Assembly: GCA_905331475.1 (NCBI GenBank)
Contig: CAJNYU010004312.1
Location: 1 to 64,000, forward strand
Source of the DNA: Rotaria socialis
Taxonomy: Eukaryota > Rotifera > Eurotatoria > Philodinida > Philodinidae
Length of the DNA stretch: 64,000 bases
Direction: 5' to 3'
A program made the translations under genes and the position numbers. This document shows positions 9,830 through 23,179 of this stretch, one piece after another. The notes below the pieces were generated by a model. That model was not told where the DNA came from, ran no database searches, and worked only from the letters and a program-made list of their open reading frames with translations. Position 1 is the stretch's first letter, and every line of letters begins with the position of its first letter.

Positions 9830-11030
9830 AATGACGACTTTGTTTTACATATGTAAATTTGAAGTATTACAAAGAATCGATGGAAACCATACGAATAAAA
9901 TTGGGTTCATACTGCTCTCCAATTAAAAGAAAATTTAATTTCATAATGATTTCTGCCATTGTTGTATCAATACGACAAAATTATTTATTGCCTATAAAAG
10001 AAACGACAGTGTATTATAAAATGTTTCATCTATTAAATAAGGCTCAACTATTGATAAACAAAGAGGGTGAAAGAAGGATACTTATCACGAAAGTATGTAT
10101 ATGCAGAATTAAATACGCTACCACTCTCACTCTTACTTACACTGCTGTGTATCATAATACTAAATGAAGGCGTTAGCGTACTTATTCTGCATATGAACGC
10201 AGAAGATATTTTCATTTTGTTCGATACATTCCAAGGTGAAAAAATGACCCGAACGGTCTGTGTGTAAATCATTTTTACATTGATGCCTCATATTAAAAAA
10301 ATTAGCGATGGCAATTATATTCGATCAAAAATTAAACTCAAATAATCTTTTTTAACATTATTATACTTATCAAAAGAGTAACAGAACTAATTCAATTTAG
10401 TGAAAATTTCAAAAGAAATTCATTTATGAGCTTCGAAATGCTATGACACTTTCTTTTATCTTGGTGTCTAACCTTCATTGTCTGCCCCTTTCATACAATT
10501 TAATAGGTCAGACGTATTTTATGCTCAATCGAAATAATTTTAATTGTCATACATTGATTATATAAACGTTACAATTATCCTTTCGAGTTATCAAATCAAT
10601 TTTGTTTTGAAAATGCTGTAATAAAGTTTAAAAAGTATTCGATATAAATTGGATTAATCTAGATTTTTCGAATTAATCTGTGAATCACACGTCAAGCACT
10701 AAGTAGAATTCCTATTTTCGCATATATAGAACAGTAACCACAGATGAACAACACACTCCGATGTAAACAGCTATTCATATGGTAGACTAGAAATCATTGA
10801 TTGGACACATTTTATTAATATTTCATGATAAATCAGCAATCAACAGAAATTTAGCTACCATTATTGATAATTGTGTCATAAATTCTATTGCAATGAAGAA
10901 ATTCATTCGAAATATTCCGCTTCAATCCTGTGAGACTTATTTTGGTGGAAGTATTTTAGATTACATACCAAAATGAATTTTATTTACAAAAATCTACACT
11001 TTTAACAAAATAAAATAACATATGTTTAGT
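9830..11030. other. Intergenic, no supported gene
   Basis: Overlapping small frames around 10,050-10,270 occur on both strands and have no homology I recognise. Nothing else stands out. Confidence 0.4.
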
Positions 11031-11606
11031 CTATATTGCAACTTTTTCTATTTTTTTATTACGCATATGCCAAATATCAGCCCAAAATGTAATTGCCGAA
11101 TGTGTAGTTAATGCAACCATAAATAAGATGCCAATAAAAAATCCTAGAGCTGCTACACCATTCAATGAATGTTTAAACATATGTTGTAATGAATAGAAAC
11201 TAACGATTAATATAATTGAACTGATTATTAATAGGATAACATTGACTAAATGAAACCAAATACGATATCGATCGATAAACGATTTACTCAAACAGAATTC
11301 GATTGATGATAAAGTAATAGCCGAGATGATTATAAAACCAATACCAGTAATGATCAAAATTGTTTCAGTTTTGGCATGATCAGTTGATGAACTTTCAAAG
11401 GTATTATCTGCTTTGACCAAACGAGATGAATACAGTGGACCAACATGTAAATATTGATGTTTTGATGAAGATGTATTAAAACGAACAAAAAGATTTTTGA
11501 AACATATTTGAGTATCATTAACTTCAACTGAATGCCAACGTGATGAAACAAGACAAAGTGTAAGCTCAAGAGCGAGCAAAACAAGAGAAGCAATTGTGCC
11601 TTTCAT
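11031..11606 (-). CDS. Four-helix membrane protein, claudin/PMP22-like topology
   Basis: A single exon encodes 191 aa (ATG at 11604-11606). Hydrophobic segments lie at about residues 5-21 (signal anchor or helix 1), 83-103, 115-138 and 150-170. The long first loop contains RWHSVEVNDTQIC and several polar residues. This is the 4-TM layout of claudin/PMP22/stargazin-like proteins, but the defining W..GLW..C..C motif is not present, so I give topology rather than family. The basic tail ends KKIEKVAI. The sequence CATTCTAG|GTTCG about 20 nt upstream of the ATG could be a 5' splice-acceptor site. Function unknown. Confidence 0.6.
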   Translation of the reverse strand: MKGTIASLVLLALELTLCLVSSRWHSVEVNDTQICFKNLFVRFNTSSSKHQYLHVGPLYSSRLVKADNTFESSSTDHAKTETILIITGIGFIIISAITLSSIEFCLSKSFIDRYRIWFHLVNVILLIISSIILIVSFYSLQHMFKHSLNGVAALGFFIGILFMVALTTHSAITFWADIWHMRNKKIEKVAI

Positions 11607-12377
11607 AATTAATAAACGAACCTAGAATGATAGGAATGCTTCGTTTTATTTCGTCAATGCAATATAGCTATTGTTTATATCATAAACAATGACCGCCCGT
11701 TTGGTTTGGTTATGAATCGACGACAAAAAAACAGTTGCTCGTCTCGTTGTTCTCTTCCACGTCAACGGGCAGAACAATCTAACTTGTGTCATGTGTGAAG
11801 AAAATGAGTGAAACATACCCGAACATCATGTTGAATTGAATACGTGTTCAAAATTATAGAACAATCTTTACCGAATATTAAAGAAACAGAAATTTACTGA
11901 TCGATTCTACACTTCTTTTGGCTTATTGTAAACTTTCTTCAGAATAACTTTGATTTCTACTGTCCCATTGTCTCAAATGCAACAGTCGTATCGAGATTCG
12001 AAATAGTATTGGGCATGAATGTAACTACTGTCTCATTTATTTCATTCTGTGATGAAAAAATCAATACTTACGCTGTGTTTATAACGCTTTCACTAGAAAT
12101 TTGATTTTGTAACAGATCAAGATCTTTAAGATGGTTACTGGTAAAATAGAGAGACTCGCATAATGGATGTTTTACATAAACTAAACGCTTCATTAAAAAT
12201 GAAGTATCAACATTGAAATGTAATCTTGCCCCTTAATAGGATTGATGTGCTCGTATTATTTCACAATTTTCGTTGTTCACATTGTTTGGTTTTCAGTAAC
12301 TTATATGTCTACTATTCGAATATACGTATCATCTCTTCATACGGTTGTTCTATCATTTTTTCTCTTAAAATTTTGCT
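11607..12377. other. Intergenic, no supported gene
   Basis: AT-rich sequence without a coding frame, splice structure or repeat that I can support. Confidence 0.4.
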
Positions 12378-13407
12378 TAATTCTATTTTAATGCTCATCT
12401 GACTCAAATACATAAAGTTGAAGGTGACTTTCAGCTTGCTTGGAATATTTTCGATGAACTTATGAATCAGACTGGCGATATGGATGCTTTTCTTTACGAA
12501 GACATTTTATTTGCATGACTCGATGGCATATCAGATATAGTGTTTCTTGAAAATTCGTATGCATTTCGCGACTATTATAGTTCATACGATGATGACGAAA
12601 ATGAGCTCTCCATTGATCAGAGGAGTTCATATATCATTGACGCATGGGGTGAATTCGGGTACAAACATTTCTATCAGAATCAAAATACTGAAAAAGCTTT
12701 AATCTGCTATATACGTAAAAAAGAACTATCGGTAACGCCTCAATCGTCGTCTTCTTATTTCAATCCTTTGCTTGGATCATATTCAGAGAGAATGGGTGAT
12801 GTTTATACCTCAATGAATGATTTAGAAAAGGCTTTAGGCCTTTACAAAGAAGCCCTCAATTTGTCCATGGAAGACATATTCGTTAATAATGCAATGACGA
12901 CAGCAAGATGTATGTGCAAGATTGGACGCTACAGTTCCATTCATCAATCAAAACGTTTTAATCGTGCTTTTCAACATGTTATACACGGCTATGGGAAACC
13001 ATATACTAAGGACACAATCGAAAAATGTTATGTTTGCTTAGCACGAAGCCTTCAAAGATGTGCACGATTGGGGTGGCACTTTACGTTAATATAACATTAA
13101 GTGTTAAGTAAAACTACTTAATTAACTCAAATTAAAATGAACGGTCCACCCATAATGCACGATATGAACAAGCTGTAAATTATGCCAAACAAGCTTTGTC
13201 CATCGTTCTACCTGATCCACTTCTACTTGAACGATTAATTGACGATTGTTGTTCATTGATTCGCACCAATCAATCAATGATAGCAATGATGAACTTACGA
13301 CAAACGAGGAATTTTTGAAAGATCAAATATCTTTTAATGATGAACAAATTAAAACAATGCTACAAATGACAGTTGAAGATCAGAATAGCGAATTGAACAG
13401 TGAATGA
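12378..13407 (+). pseudogene. TPR-repeat protein pseudogene
   Basis: Coding-like sequence starts near 12378 (HLTQIHKVEGDFQLAW), meets an in-frame TGA at 12516-12518, and continues in the same frame as 12540-13094. TPR helices are visible, for example GDVYTSMNDLEKALGLYKEA at about 12797-12856. After the stop at 13094, another TPR-like stretch (ARYEQAVNYAKQALSIVL) follows in a shifted frame around 13160-13210, ending near 13407. At least one stop and one frameshift therefore break it. The repeat style resembles the TPR half of the ART-TPR pseudogene 3 kb away, so it may be a second relic of that family lacking its enzymatic half. Confidence 0.6.
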
Positions 13408-14055
13408 GTTGAAATTAAATTGACGAATCTGTATTACATTGTTCGATGGAAACAAATCGGACATCTACTATTATGTGGTGTAGTTATTCTTTTCTCTAGT
13501 ATTCAGGCGTATAACACAACATCTTCTTATTTGAATCTTCACGATTTTCCTAACAACATGAGTCTAGATAGTTACATCTATGTTTACAACTTGCTCAAAT
13601 CTTTATTTCTGAATAAAAATGAATCAAAAGCTTCAATGAACTGTTTTTTTCCATGAATAAGAGTATTGAATTTGAGAAGATGACATGATAGAACCAAAAG
13701 TTGTAGAACAATATGTCATTGATGTCTTGTCACAAAAATATTATCAATATTGAACTAACTAGTAGCTAAAGTTCTCGGAGACTTCTACTTGATGAGTATT
13801 TTATACCATAAACATATTAGAAGAAACATGTGATCAAATTTTTTTAATCTTACGGAAACTCGTTTGCAGTCGGATAGTTTACAGCTCTGTATAAACTTAG
13901 CTATCAATTTTCTTTCACTTTCTACGGTTTAAACTCAATCCAATTATATGCACTACGAGAAATAAAACACAAAATATCCGAGCTACAAACTAATCAAGGT
14001 TGAAACAAACGATTGTGTCGACGCACGAAGAAAAATGAGCATCTTTCTTCTATTA
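13408..14055. other. Non-coding spacer with one unassigned short frame
   Basis: A 78-codon open frame at 13420-13656 starts without ATG, has one hydrophobic segment and no family I recognise. I do not call it a gene. Confidence 0.35.
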
Positions 14056-15545
14056 CACATACTACCTTTTAAAGAGTTGGATTGTAAAAGTGTTGTTGAA
14101 CTTGACGAACACTAGTAAGACCACTTTTCACGGCACCATCAAGACAATCTCACCAGCTACTAGCTATATCACTATTAGCAAAAAACAAGGAGCCTTCTCA
14201 AGTTTGTAATATTCGAAGATTTGATGGCAGTTGACTTGGTTTATACTATGATTATAGGTGCTTTTTTATGAATGAATCACTACGTCAATCATGTCAAAAA
14301 AACTTGTTTGACTCTGCAATCTGGTAATAATCTCTTGACTTCAAGTTCTCCTGTTACAATATCTCGAATATCAAGTGCACTATCAGGACCAAAACCAACA
14401 ATAATAGTACATTCTCTATCATCAGTATAAACAATAGCTATTGGATTAGGATATGGTCCGAAACCACAGCAATTACCTATTGAATTTCGAAGTTCAACCT
14501 AAAATTTAGTACCACCTTGACATTGACCTTGAGCAAGTGCATACTGATTTGCCATGGACAGTGCTGGCTGAAATTCTATTTGATGTCATACACTTAATGG
14601 AATAGTTATGATCAATGCAAAAGCACTGAATATTTGTTCATCTTTTGTATGAATTTTAATTTTATTATCATTAATTCGATGAATAGAAATGACCGGTGTA
14701 GAGAGTAATATATCTACATCTTGACAAGCATCAAGTATTGTTTGAGATAATGCACTTGTTCCTTGATGTATTTTTTTTATCGACTAGTTTTATCACATGT
14801 TCTCATCACATCACAATCGTCAAGTGCCCAAAAACTGAGATGATCTAGAAATCCACTTTCTCTCAAATCATCTTGTGATGTATTTATTGAAAGATAAGCA
14901 TCTAAGATTTGACACATGTCTTTATCGTCATCATTATCATCATCATCATCAGCAGCAGCAGCACCAGTAGTAGTAACAAGTGAAGTTGATATTTGTTCCG
15001 ATCTTTGTTGCATTGTCAAGCAATCATAAGTTTGTATAGCTTGTGCAACAGTTAAAGATGTGTGTGGCCAAGGAAAAATTGATCGTCCAAATACTTCATC
15101 TACATTCCTAAAACTCATTCGTCAGATAAAATAATTCAGGATAAACATCATTTATTGAGAAAGTTCTTAATTTCGAGCAATTATCAAGTGAAACACTAAT
15201 ATGATCAGTCGTTGCTCTTTGAGATTCAATTTATGAAAACCTATAAAGTGTTATTTCTGTCCATATGTGTGGTTGACTCCAATGAATCCGTGTTCCACCA
15301 ATCTCATGTGATTGATTATCAATTTGTGCAATAAAAGTTCGACGACCTATACGATCTTGTGTTTCAATAATCAATACACTTCGACAACGACAACTAAGTT
15401 CATGAACAGCAATAAGATCTGCAAATCCAGCTCCAATAATTATTACATCATATTCTTTGGTATTGCGCATCTTTGTTCTATTAGTAACGCTTGTTGTTCC
15501 CAGTTCATTCTCAACTGTACTATTCGGTATGGCAAATAAATCCAT
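14056..15545 (-). pseudogene. Flavin amine oxidase (monoamine oxidase-like) pseudogene
   Basis: The 5' part (15545 downwards) has the FAD-binding fold entry DVIIIGAGFADL, then LIIETQDRIGRRT and EIGGTRIHW, the arrangement of flavin monoamine/L-amino-acid oxidases. The last Gly of GxGxxG has become Asp, and the RxGGR motif reads RIGRR. Later pieces in other frames carry HQGTSALSQTI, the middle FAD/substrate segments and a C-terminal GAVKSGLTSVRQV that matches the oxidase tail. I count at least five breaks (TAG near 15120, frame changes near 15230 and 14790, several stops at 14050-14600). A Ala/Asp codon expansion near 14930-14965 looks like a microsatellite in the old coding region. Confidence 0.75.
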
Positions 15546-15941
15546 CGAGAGTTCGATTCAATAGTTTCGTCATGATAGTTAACAGTTTATTTTCAATATG
15601 AATAATTTAAGTGACTCGACTAAATAATAACATCTAGCAACTGCAGTTGAAAAGCATTGAGGAAACTTGAATTGTTCTTTTGTCCTTTATTATCATTTCG
15701 TTAAAAAGTGAATCGTTCTTCTGTTTAACAGGGCGTATCTATTTTTTGTTTTATTTCATTTTCTTATCTCCTAGATCCAACATTCAAGGTGAACGGTAAG
15801 TTAGAATACAAAGACATTTCACTACTACAGAATATGTTGGTCTACTCAATACTACACACAACCAATATTATTTATATACGATGAATATTTTAATATAGAA
15901 TGAATTTTTATTTTGAAAACGTAATGATAAAGATAATAGAA
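15546..15941. other. Intergenic, no supported gene
   Basis: Nothing recognisable between the two minus-strand pseudogenes. Confidence 0.4.
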
Positions 15942-17657
15942 TTATTGATGGGTTTTTAACAACTGCTTTGTCATGCTTATAGAATTATGTAGATCACTGC
16001 TCGTGTCAACATTCATTGGCGATGTATTTTGCTCTAATAATTTAATTGCTTTTTCATAGTTTTCTAGAGCATTACTGTATTCTTTTTGGTTGTAATGATT
16101 GCCACCAATGACTTTATAAATCGGTATCAGATCTAGATGATCAGATTGTAGATAAGTTAAACTCAATCGAAGTACTTCTTGATAATGATTTAAGGCTTTG
16201 ACGTAGTCATGATTGTAAGTATAGATAGCAGCGAGACCATTACATATACGTACAAGTCGTCGGGGTTGACTGAGAATAGCTGTATCTTGTAATAAACTAA
16301 GAAGAAGCTATTCAGCACGTTTATATTCTCCCATATCCATCAGTAATTTACCCAAATGAAAGGCTGGATTAGCATGCACTTCATCATGACGAGTCGATGC
16401 TATGATATATCGTAGTTGTGGATCATCATTATTGACTAATTTTAATTCAACAGACCACATCATCGTTTCACCATTGGTGATTTGTGCAACTGATTGAATA
16501 CGAAAAATTGTGCTCATACTAAAACAAACATCATCTTTATCTACATCTGGATCTTTGAGTAAGGCGAATGGACGTTTTTCATCGAATGTTGTCTTTGCAA
16601 TATCTATTTCGAAAAGAATACCTATCATATCTCGATGCATTGCAAGTTGACGATCAATAAAATCAACAGCAAATGTTTTTTCACTGAAGCGATAAGAAAA
16701 TTAGGAAATGAAAGAAAACCACCGCCATTGGTTTTTTATTAAGGTTTCAAATTCCAAAAATGACATTGTTTGACCACGATAGACCATGGAAATAGTTTCG
16801 ATTAGTACTTTATTTTCTTCGTGTAATCGATTAAGTTGAATGGTTGCTTGTTTAACGAAAAAGCCAAACTTGTAGAGAATATCGATCTCATGCGTACGTA
16901 CGACACGATTTAGTATTCTTGAAATAAAAGATTGATTTGTTAAACAATAAAGAACTTTATTTGTTCGATAATTTTTAGCAAATTCATCGATTGCGCGCAG
17001 TTGTTCATCATGGTTCATGTATACGACTCGACAAAAATCGATCAAGACATCTTTCGAACAACTTTCAAATTTAAGGCGAGCAGTAATCTCTTTCATCATT
17101 TTTGCAAAAAGAAAAAATGCTTGTTGTCTTGTCAATTTTGATGAGAACGAGATTTCTTGAGATGATGCCAATACAACCGTAATAAGTGTAAAATCCATTT
17201 CGCATATTCTTATATCTTCTTGTAGTTGTCTATAAAGACTATCAACGTTTTGCATGGTATCATATTTGAAAATTCGATGTTTTGTATCGTTTATTTCATG
17301 AGAACAATCGAATATGAATATTTTCTCGAGTTGTGGAAAATCATGAAAATGTTCACATGCTCGATGAATACCAGATAAAATAAGAAAAATCTTTTTATCT
17401 CGAACATTATAAATAAAATGATTGCATGTTTCAATATTATTAAATGTTTTTAAACCATACAGAAGCTTTCCTAAATGTTCCATTTCATTTTCATATTTAT
17501 TTGAAGCCTCATCATAAAGCCAAATAGTAAGAAAATTTTCGAGAAAATGTGTTGACCATGAAACTGGTTTCTTCGACGATGGAATTGCATCATGGTGTAA
17601 TGATATACGTTTAGGGAGAAGTTCAGGTAGTCGAGTCTTAGATACTGTACAACCCAT
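15942..17657 (-). pseudogene. ADP-ribosyltransferase-TPR protein pseudogene (myristoylation-type N-terminus)
   Basis: The gene runs from ATG at 17655-17657. The start MGCTVSK is a textbook N-myristoylation/palmitoylation signal. A helical region precedes the arginine-specific ART fold: VYRGQ (R of the R-S-E triad), then a LSF..FL..S strand and PFALL...FSMSTIFRIQ. Two frame changes near 16,735 and 16,685 cancel each other around the S-motif, and a TAG at 16308-16310 interrupts the TPR half, which continues to 15942 (YTYNHDYVKALNHYQEVLRL, NYEKAIKLLEQ). The expected E-x-E appears as K-D-D. I associate this domain order with expanded bdelloid families. With three lesions it is probably dead; the paired indels could instead be sequencing errors. 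Confidence 0.7.
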
Positions 17658-20600
17658 TAGAAAAATATCTACGTTAATATATGCAATCTACCAATAATTA
17701 TTCATTTGCTCTTTGCTAAAAATAAGAGAAACTATGTATTAATATATATTTTTTTCAATTATCAATATTGAAAAAGAGAAAACGCTTTGTTCTTATGTTT
17801 CTATAATTCCTGCATCTACTCATCATTTGGTTTTCGTTGAAAGGATAATCATCGGAAATACCAGTATATACAAATAGGTTTGTTTCTTGATATGTCCAAT
17901 CGTCAAGTATCTACTTCCATGGTTTTATCTGATGGAAAACAATGAAAAATACTCGTTCATTTCTATTCTGTTGCAACATGGCTTCATATTTCAATAGAAA
18001 ATATCTTCGTGATTGTCGATGTATGATTCCTACAATTGACATCTAGTTAAACCTTCTTGTAGACTTTATTGAATATACAATCTTGTCATTTCTTTGAACG
18101 ACAAATCCAACTAGACGTCAATTAGAAATGCAATCTCAAATATAATAGTATCTAATTATATATAGTGTAATGTGCGCCTTAGCAAAGACATCATGAAATA
18201 TATGATATCTGTATACTGCTTAAATTTAGCACGATCAGTTCGCTAAAAACGATGCTCTTTTATAGTGAAAAAAAATACGTTTTCAAAGTGCAAGAAACGC
18301 AGCCAAATAATCTACATCATAATATTCATTTAACGGAAGCATTATTTACATTTTAAATGCAATAATATGAAAGTTATCCATGACTAGGTATCTTTGTATC
18401 AGAGAATCACAGCTGGGTAAGATGATTGTATATCGAAATGCAAATAAAGAGTAACGTGTCTGAGTACGATGAACTGAATGTTCATTGATAGAAAAATAGA
18501 GATGAAAACTTTTTCGATCATGTCTCATATAATTTGGATCGAGTACTGTGATTTATACTCATGTGTAGACGAGATAAAATGATATCCAATTATTCAATAG
18601 ATGTTTTCATAGGGTGTTCTCTAATGTTCTTTAAATTGATTTTCTAAATCAAAATTTTGTCTTTTAGAATAAGCAAAAAAACACGAAATTACCTGCTTCT
18701 TATGAGTCGCTTGCAAAAACAGCTTGATAACCTCTAAAAACTATTGGCAAACGTCTGAAACAATAAAAATAAATCTGTATGTGTTATGGGTTTGCTTTGA
18801 ATTTGTGATGGATACTATTTATGAAAACCTAATAATTAAAATTTCTCTGTAGTCAGCTCTCAGATTAGTGAAATTTTCAAGAAGTTTCATTATTAAACTT
18901 AAAAAAAAAATCCGTTCATAAGAATTATCCTCAAATGACAGGTGTATTTGTTTGTCTTGTTTCTTGTTAAACTTATTCAAAAAAAATAGCTTTCGGCTAG
19001 TATTTCTCTAAATGAGTATTATTGACAGATCGAAACTTATAAAACAACGAATAGTTATTTTGATGATGCAGGTAAAAATCTAGCAAACGAATGATACTCA
19101 TAGAGCAAATAGAATAGGCTGTAACGCTTAATTTTACTTGCAATAAAAAACACGTGACATATTGTATTGAAGTTCTTCAAATCATCGATGCAAAAATCTT
19201 AGAAAATGTTTCTTTTGAAAAGATAATGACGTCTATTCAGATTAGAGAGAAAACGTGTATGTAATCTTAGGGAAAGAAACATTTTGTAATATAAAGAAAG
19301 TATCTTAATTATTTTCTTTTGTGCATAACTATTCTATAGCACGAGGATAAACCTGTTGAAGAACGTCATTACGAATGACTTATTGTAAGACACAACGTCT
19401 TGAGAATTGTTAGAAGTAAAATAAATCCAAAACTATGCAATCATGGAGTATGCAACACATAATTACTGACGTCATTTGATTTATTCATGCGCATAATAGA
19501 TAGAAGTTGTTAACCACCTACAAATATGAATTACAGAAGAGTTATTTTACTGTTAAAGAAAAACGAGTCTAAGAACAGATGTTAAATTTTGCAAATTTCT
19601 AAAAGCTGTCATACGTTTTCCTGTGTAATTATGCATCGTCATGTTACATTTAAAAGAGAAATTAAAGATATTTATCATAAATGCCAACATAGGACAACAC
19701 AAAATTTAATAATTACAGTTTATCTTCAGAGACATTTATCTGATATGATCTATGATCTAAACTAAGTGCCAAGTTTCTTCGTTCGTGCTACTAAAATTAT
19801 TAAATATCATCTTACATAGAATTAGATACTAAAACAATTATAGTGTAAGTCAGCACAGAAAAAAAAGCCCTCAGGACAAAAATAAAAGCCTCTGTAGAAA
19901 AAATGAACTAATTTTTTCCGATTATATGAGTGCAACGTCTTGTAACTAACGAAAGCAACTAAACGTTTTAATTAATATATAAATTGGAAATTAGATAAGA
20001 TATGAAGTATTATTTAGCAATAGCTGGTTATGGGATTGAACATGAATATACTAAGAAAATTGTTTATATAAAAATAAGAAATAGAAAGACAAGTCGTTTT
20101 CTTTTCTCAAAAACTCTCATATGTGAATGTAAAATAAAAATCTTCAGTCATGCCAATTTCATTTATTTTTCTTGCTTCTGTAACCTATTTTTTAGCAGAT
20201 ATTTTGTAATTAAATGTGTCATTCAAATTCGCTTCTGTACAAATACTTTTATCATGTAGCAAGTTTTTCTTCGACAACTATTTTGCTTATATGTTCGTAC
20301 GAGAAAAAATATGCGATCAGTTATCTTATTTTGTGCCCAAGAGAATCATCTGAAATCGACATGTAGAACCTCAAATGTACTAAAAATATATTTAATCTGA
20401 AGCAGAAGCAGCCTGTCATCTTCATGATTAGTGGCAAAATTATTGATAAATTTAATTTCTTTGGGACGTAGATCAATTGTTTGAGAGAAAATTATGAATT
20501 CAAATTTGTATCTTTATCAATATTCAAAACCTCATTGCCTTTTTTCTGTTTTTCATGACTAGTGGTTATTATTATAGATAGAGTCATCATGCATGCACAT

Positions 20601-21289
20601 GAATTCAATAGCTAGAAAAGAATACAATACCAGTTTCTTCTATAACATTCTGCTTTGAAAACACAGTTGTTACAGCTTGGTACGTAAACATAACCGCACA
20701 GGTTAATGATCTACTCATTAAATATTCGCTAAAAGCATTCTTGTTAACCTGCTTATTTTACTGAATCTCAAATGTGAACTGACTTGTAGGAGTCGGCAGT
20801 ATTTTTCTGAATCTTAGTAGTGAAATTTTCATTAATTGTTCGTTTGAACTTTGTCTATCTGATATGTTTTATTTGATGAAATTAACTGCTTCAATTGAAT
20901 AGATAAATTTGAAAATAAAATTTACATCAATGAATGCTGTGCTTAATAAGGATATAGTTTATAGAACATTGGCTTTTGATGAATATGGGAAGGCCAAATG
21001 CTGCGAATATATCATATAAAATATAGTAAACGTAAGTTTTTCTTTCGATAATCAGCTGTCAAACATGTTATACTAAACGTTGATACCTAATACTAGCCAT
21101 CATTATTTTATTTATATCAACATAGATATTCATTTTTATGCTAGTTTTGTTTCTAATAATACTGCAAGTATACAATCAGTAGCAGCTTTGAAAATAGCAA
21201 TTTAGTTAAAGATAAGTTATATACGTAGATTGTAAATTCAGATTGAGATTTTTTATTCATATCTTCTTTCACTTCTTTTCCCTAGACTG
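17658..21289. other. Long gene-free AT-rich region
   Basis: More than 3.5 kb without a supported exon. Open frames such as 18346-18528 and 20002-20259 are short, lack family features and have AT-driven composition. Confidence 0.45.
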
Positions 21290-21670
21290 AAAGGATAAGG
21301 CCTAGAATCCGTAATTCACCTGTGTCTGTCTGTTTGTAACAATGACACAAATGATCATTTTTATGGGATATATTATTGGTGAATCCACTGAGGAGGGAGA
21401 GGTACGCAGAATAGTCCCTTCTAATGACGAAGCAGGTGAGGGGGGGGGGCTGTCGGGGTTCCCATAAGGAACTTTTATCCCTCCATGACTAAATTTTTTA
21501 ACGGCGCGATCGAGTACCAAGGTGAAACTCAACCTCTTTCTCCTCTGAAAGATATTAAAACCCCCTGATGAGAACTGCCAACAGTGTATTCTATTAGTTA
21601 GGAGACTGAGAGCTCTCCCCCATCGCGCTTGATCAGAAGCAAAATCGTGGTTCAGGCACTGCTTCGCACG
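21290..21670. repeat. GC-richer dispersed-repeat-like segment
   Basis: This segment is clearly less AT-rich than its surroundings and contains a G10-type run near 21,437. On the minus strand it reads TTACAAACAGACAGACACAG followed by GAATTACGGATTCTAGG. A similar order (GGACGGACGGACACACTGAC then GATTCTAGAATG) occurs on the plus strand near 59,690, so the two may belong to one dispersed family. No terminal inverted repeats were found. Confidence 0.45.
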
Positions 21671-23171
21671 TGTCTTCCATGCTTATTTTGGTTGCATTTT
21701 TTTATTCACGGTTCTTGGAAATTTTTCGTTTTCTTCTCATCGGTAACCCACTTTCACTTATTCATTTTCTGTATTACTTGTCTCGATTGAACTTATCCAC
21801 TCATCTTTCTGGAGATTTCAGGATCGATGACGAAAACTACCGACGAAATCAGCGGTTCATATATTTGCAAGTGTGAGTTCTGTCAGTCTCGGGTGTGGTG
21901 AATCGATTTTCGATTCATGTTACTTGTGCAATTAACGGTTTCCTCATTCACAACATAACTCTTCACTTCCGCGTCTTTACAGATGTAGTTATTTTTCTGT
22001 TGGTGTAACAGTAGTTGGTTCTTTGCCGGTGCTGACGAGCTCTTGGAACATACACAAAACTAATATTTCTAGTTTTATATCTTATTTTTCCTCTCATACG
22101 ATTAATGCTTAAAATAAGTCACCAATCGTTAGAGAGAATGCAAGATGTAATAATCGCTATAGAAAACTTTATAACAGTTCACAAAGATAACTGAAACTCA
22201 CTTATGGAAGAGAGAATGATACACAGTGCCATTGTTTTCTTTTCATTTATTATTCAGTTCATTACAATTTGTATTAGTCTATGTGTAGAATTTCATAAAT
22301 CTTATTTTTAGCACATTAGTCATTCATTTAATTATCAACTAAACTCAAATATTCATAAAAGAATCTATAAATTATGTTAAACGAATAAATATTAGTCTTA
22401 CTATTTTTTAAACATGGTAGATCAGTAATTCTTTCTAGATATGTAAAATTATTTGTTACATTCGTCGCACTACTAATAAGGCTCTTGGGAAGTATGTAAC
22501 TAAAATAGAAAGCTATCAGTGTAACCTCTACAAGATTAAAATATGAAATACAGTCGAGCTTTTGTTGTTAGTCACATAAATATTGTTTCATTCAAACGGT
22601 CTCCAGACACAATACTTGAACATCTTTTAATTTAATGTTAGAGAAATATAACAAGAAAGCTGTTGCTCCTTTAAGAGAAGAATTTTTTCTGCTTAGGCAT
22701 ACGCCTCAACACTAATTTTTAATCCAATTTTCAAAACAATTATGGTTTATTCTCTAAAACAAAACACTGAGTAATACCAATAATTTCGTTGATAGAAAAT
22801 ATCACGAATTTCAATCCAAGCACAAGCCCATTTAACTTCGATTATTTTTTTCTGTTGATTTGTTCACGAAACAAACTTTCACATTGCTTACCTAATAAAA
22901 TGATGATATTCAAATATGTAATTTTTTTTAATGAATTCATTCTCAACTGCTCTATTTTACCTCAGTGTCACCAATATTATCTTTTTGAAATGGTATCTGA
23001 TGTGTTTCTCTAAGTTTGATCCAAACCAATGATTGACAAGAACGCTGGCCGATAAATTATTCTTAATACAATTTAATCATATCTATACACGTACAAATAT
23101 TTTACACCAGTTAAATTATTAATAACTTCAATACTTTTACAATAGTATGAGAAACTATCATGACAACCACA
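21671..23171. other. Gene-free AT-rich region
   Basis: No supported gene. Short open frames here are unremarkable. Confidence 0.4.
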
Positions 23172-23179
23172 TTGCAGTT

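Noticed and set aside
10048-10272. Frames on both strands around 10.1 kb
   Set aside because: They overlap in antisense and none has recognisable features.
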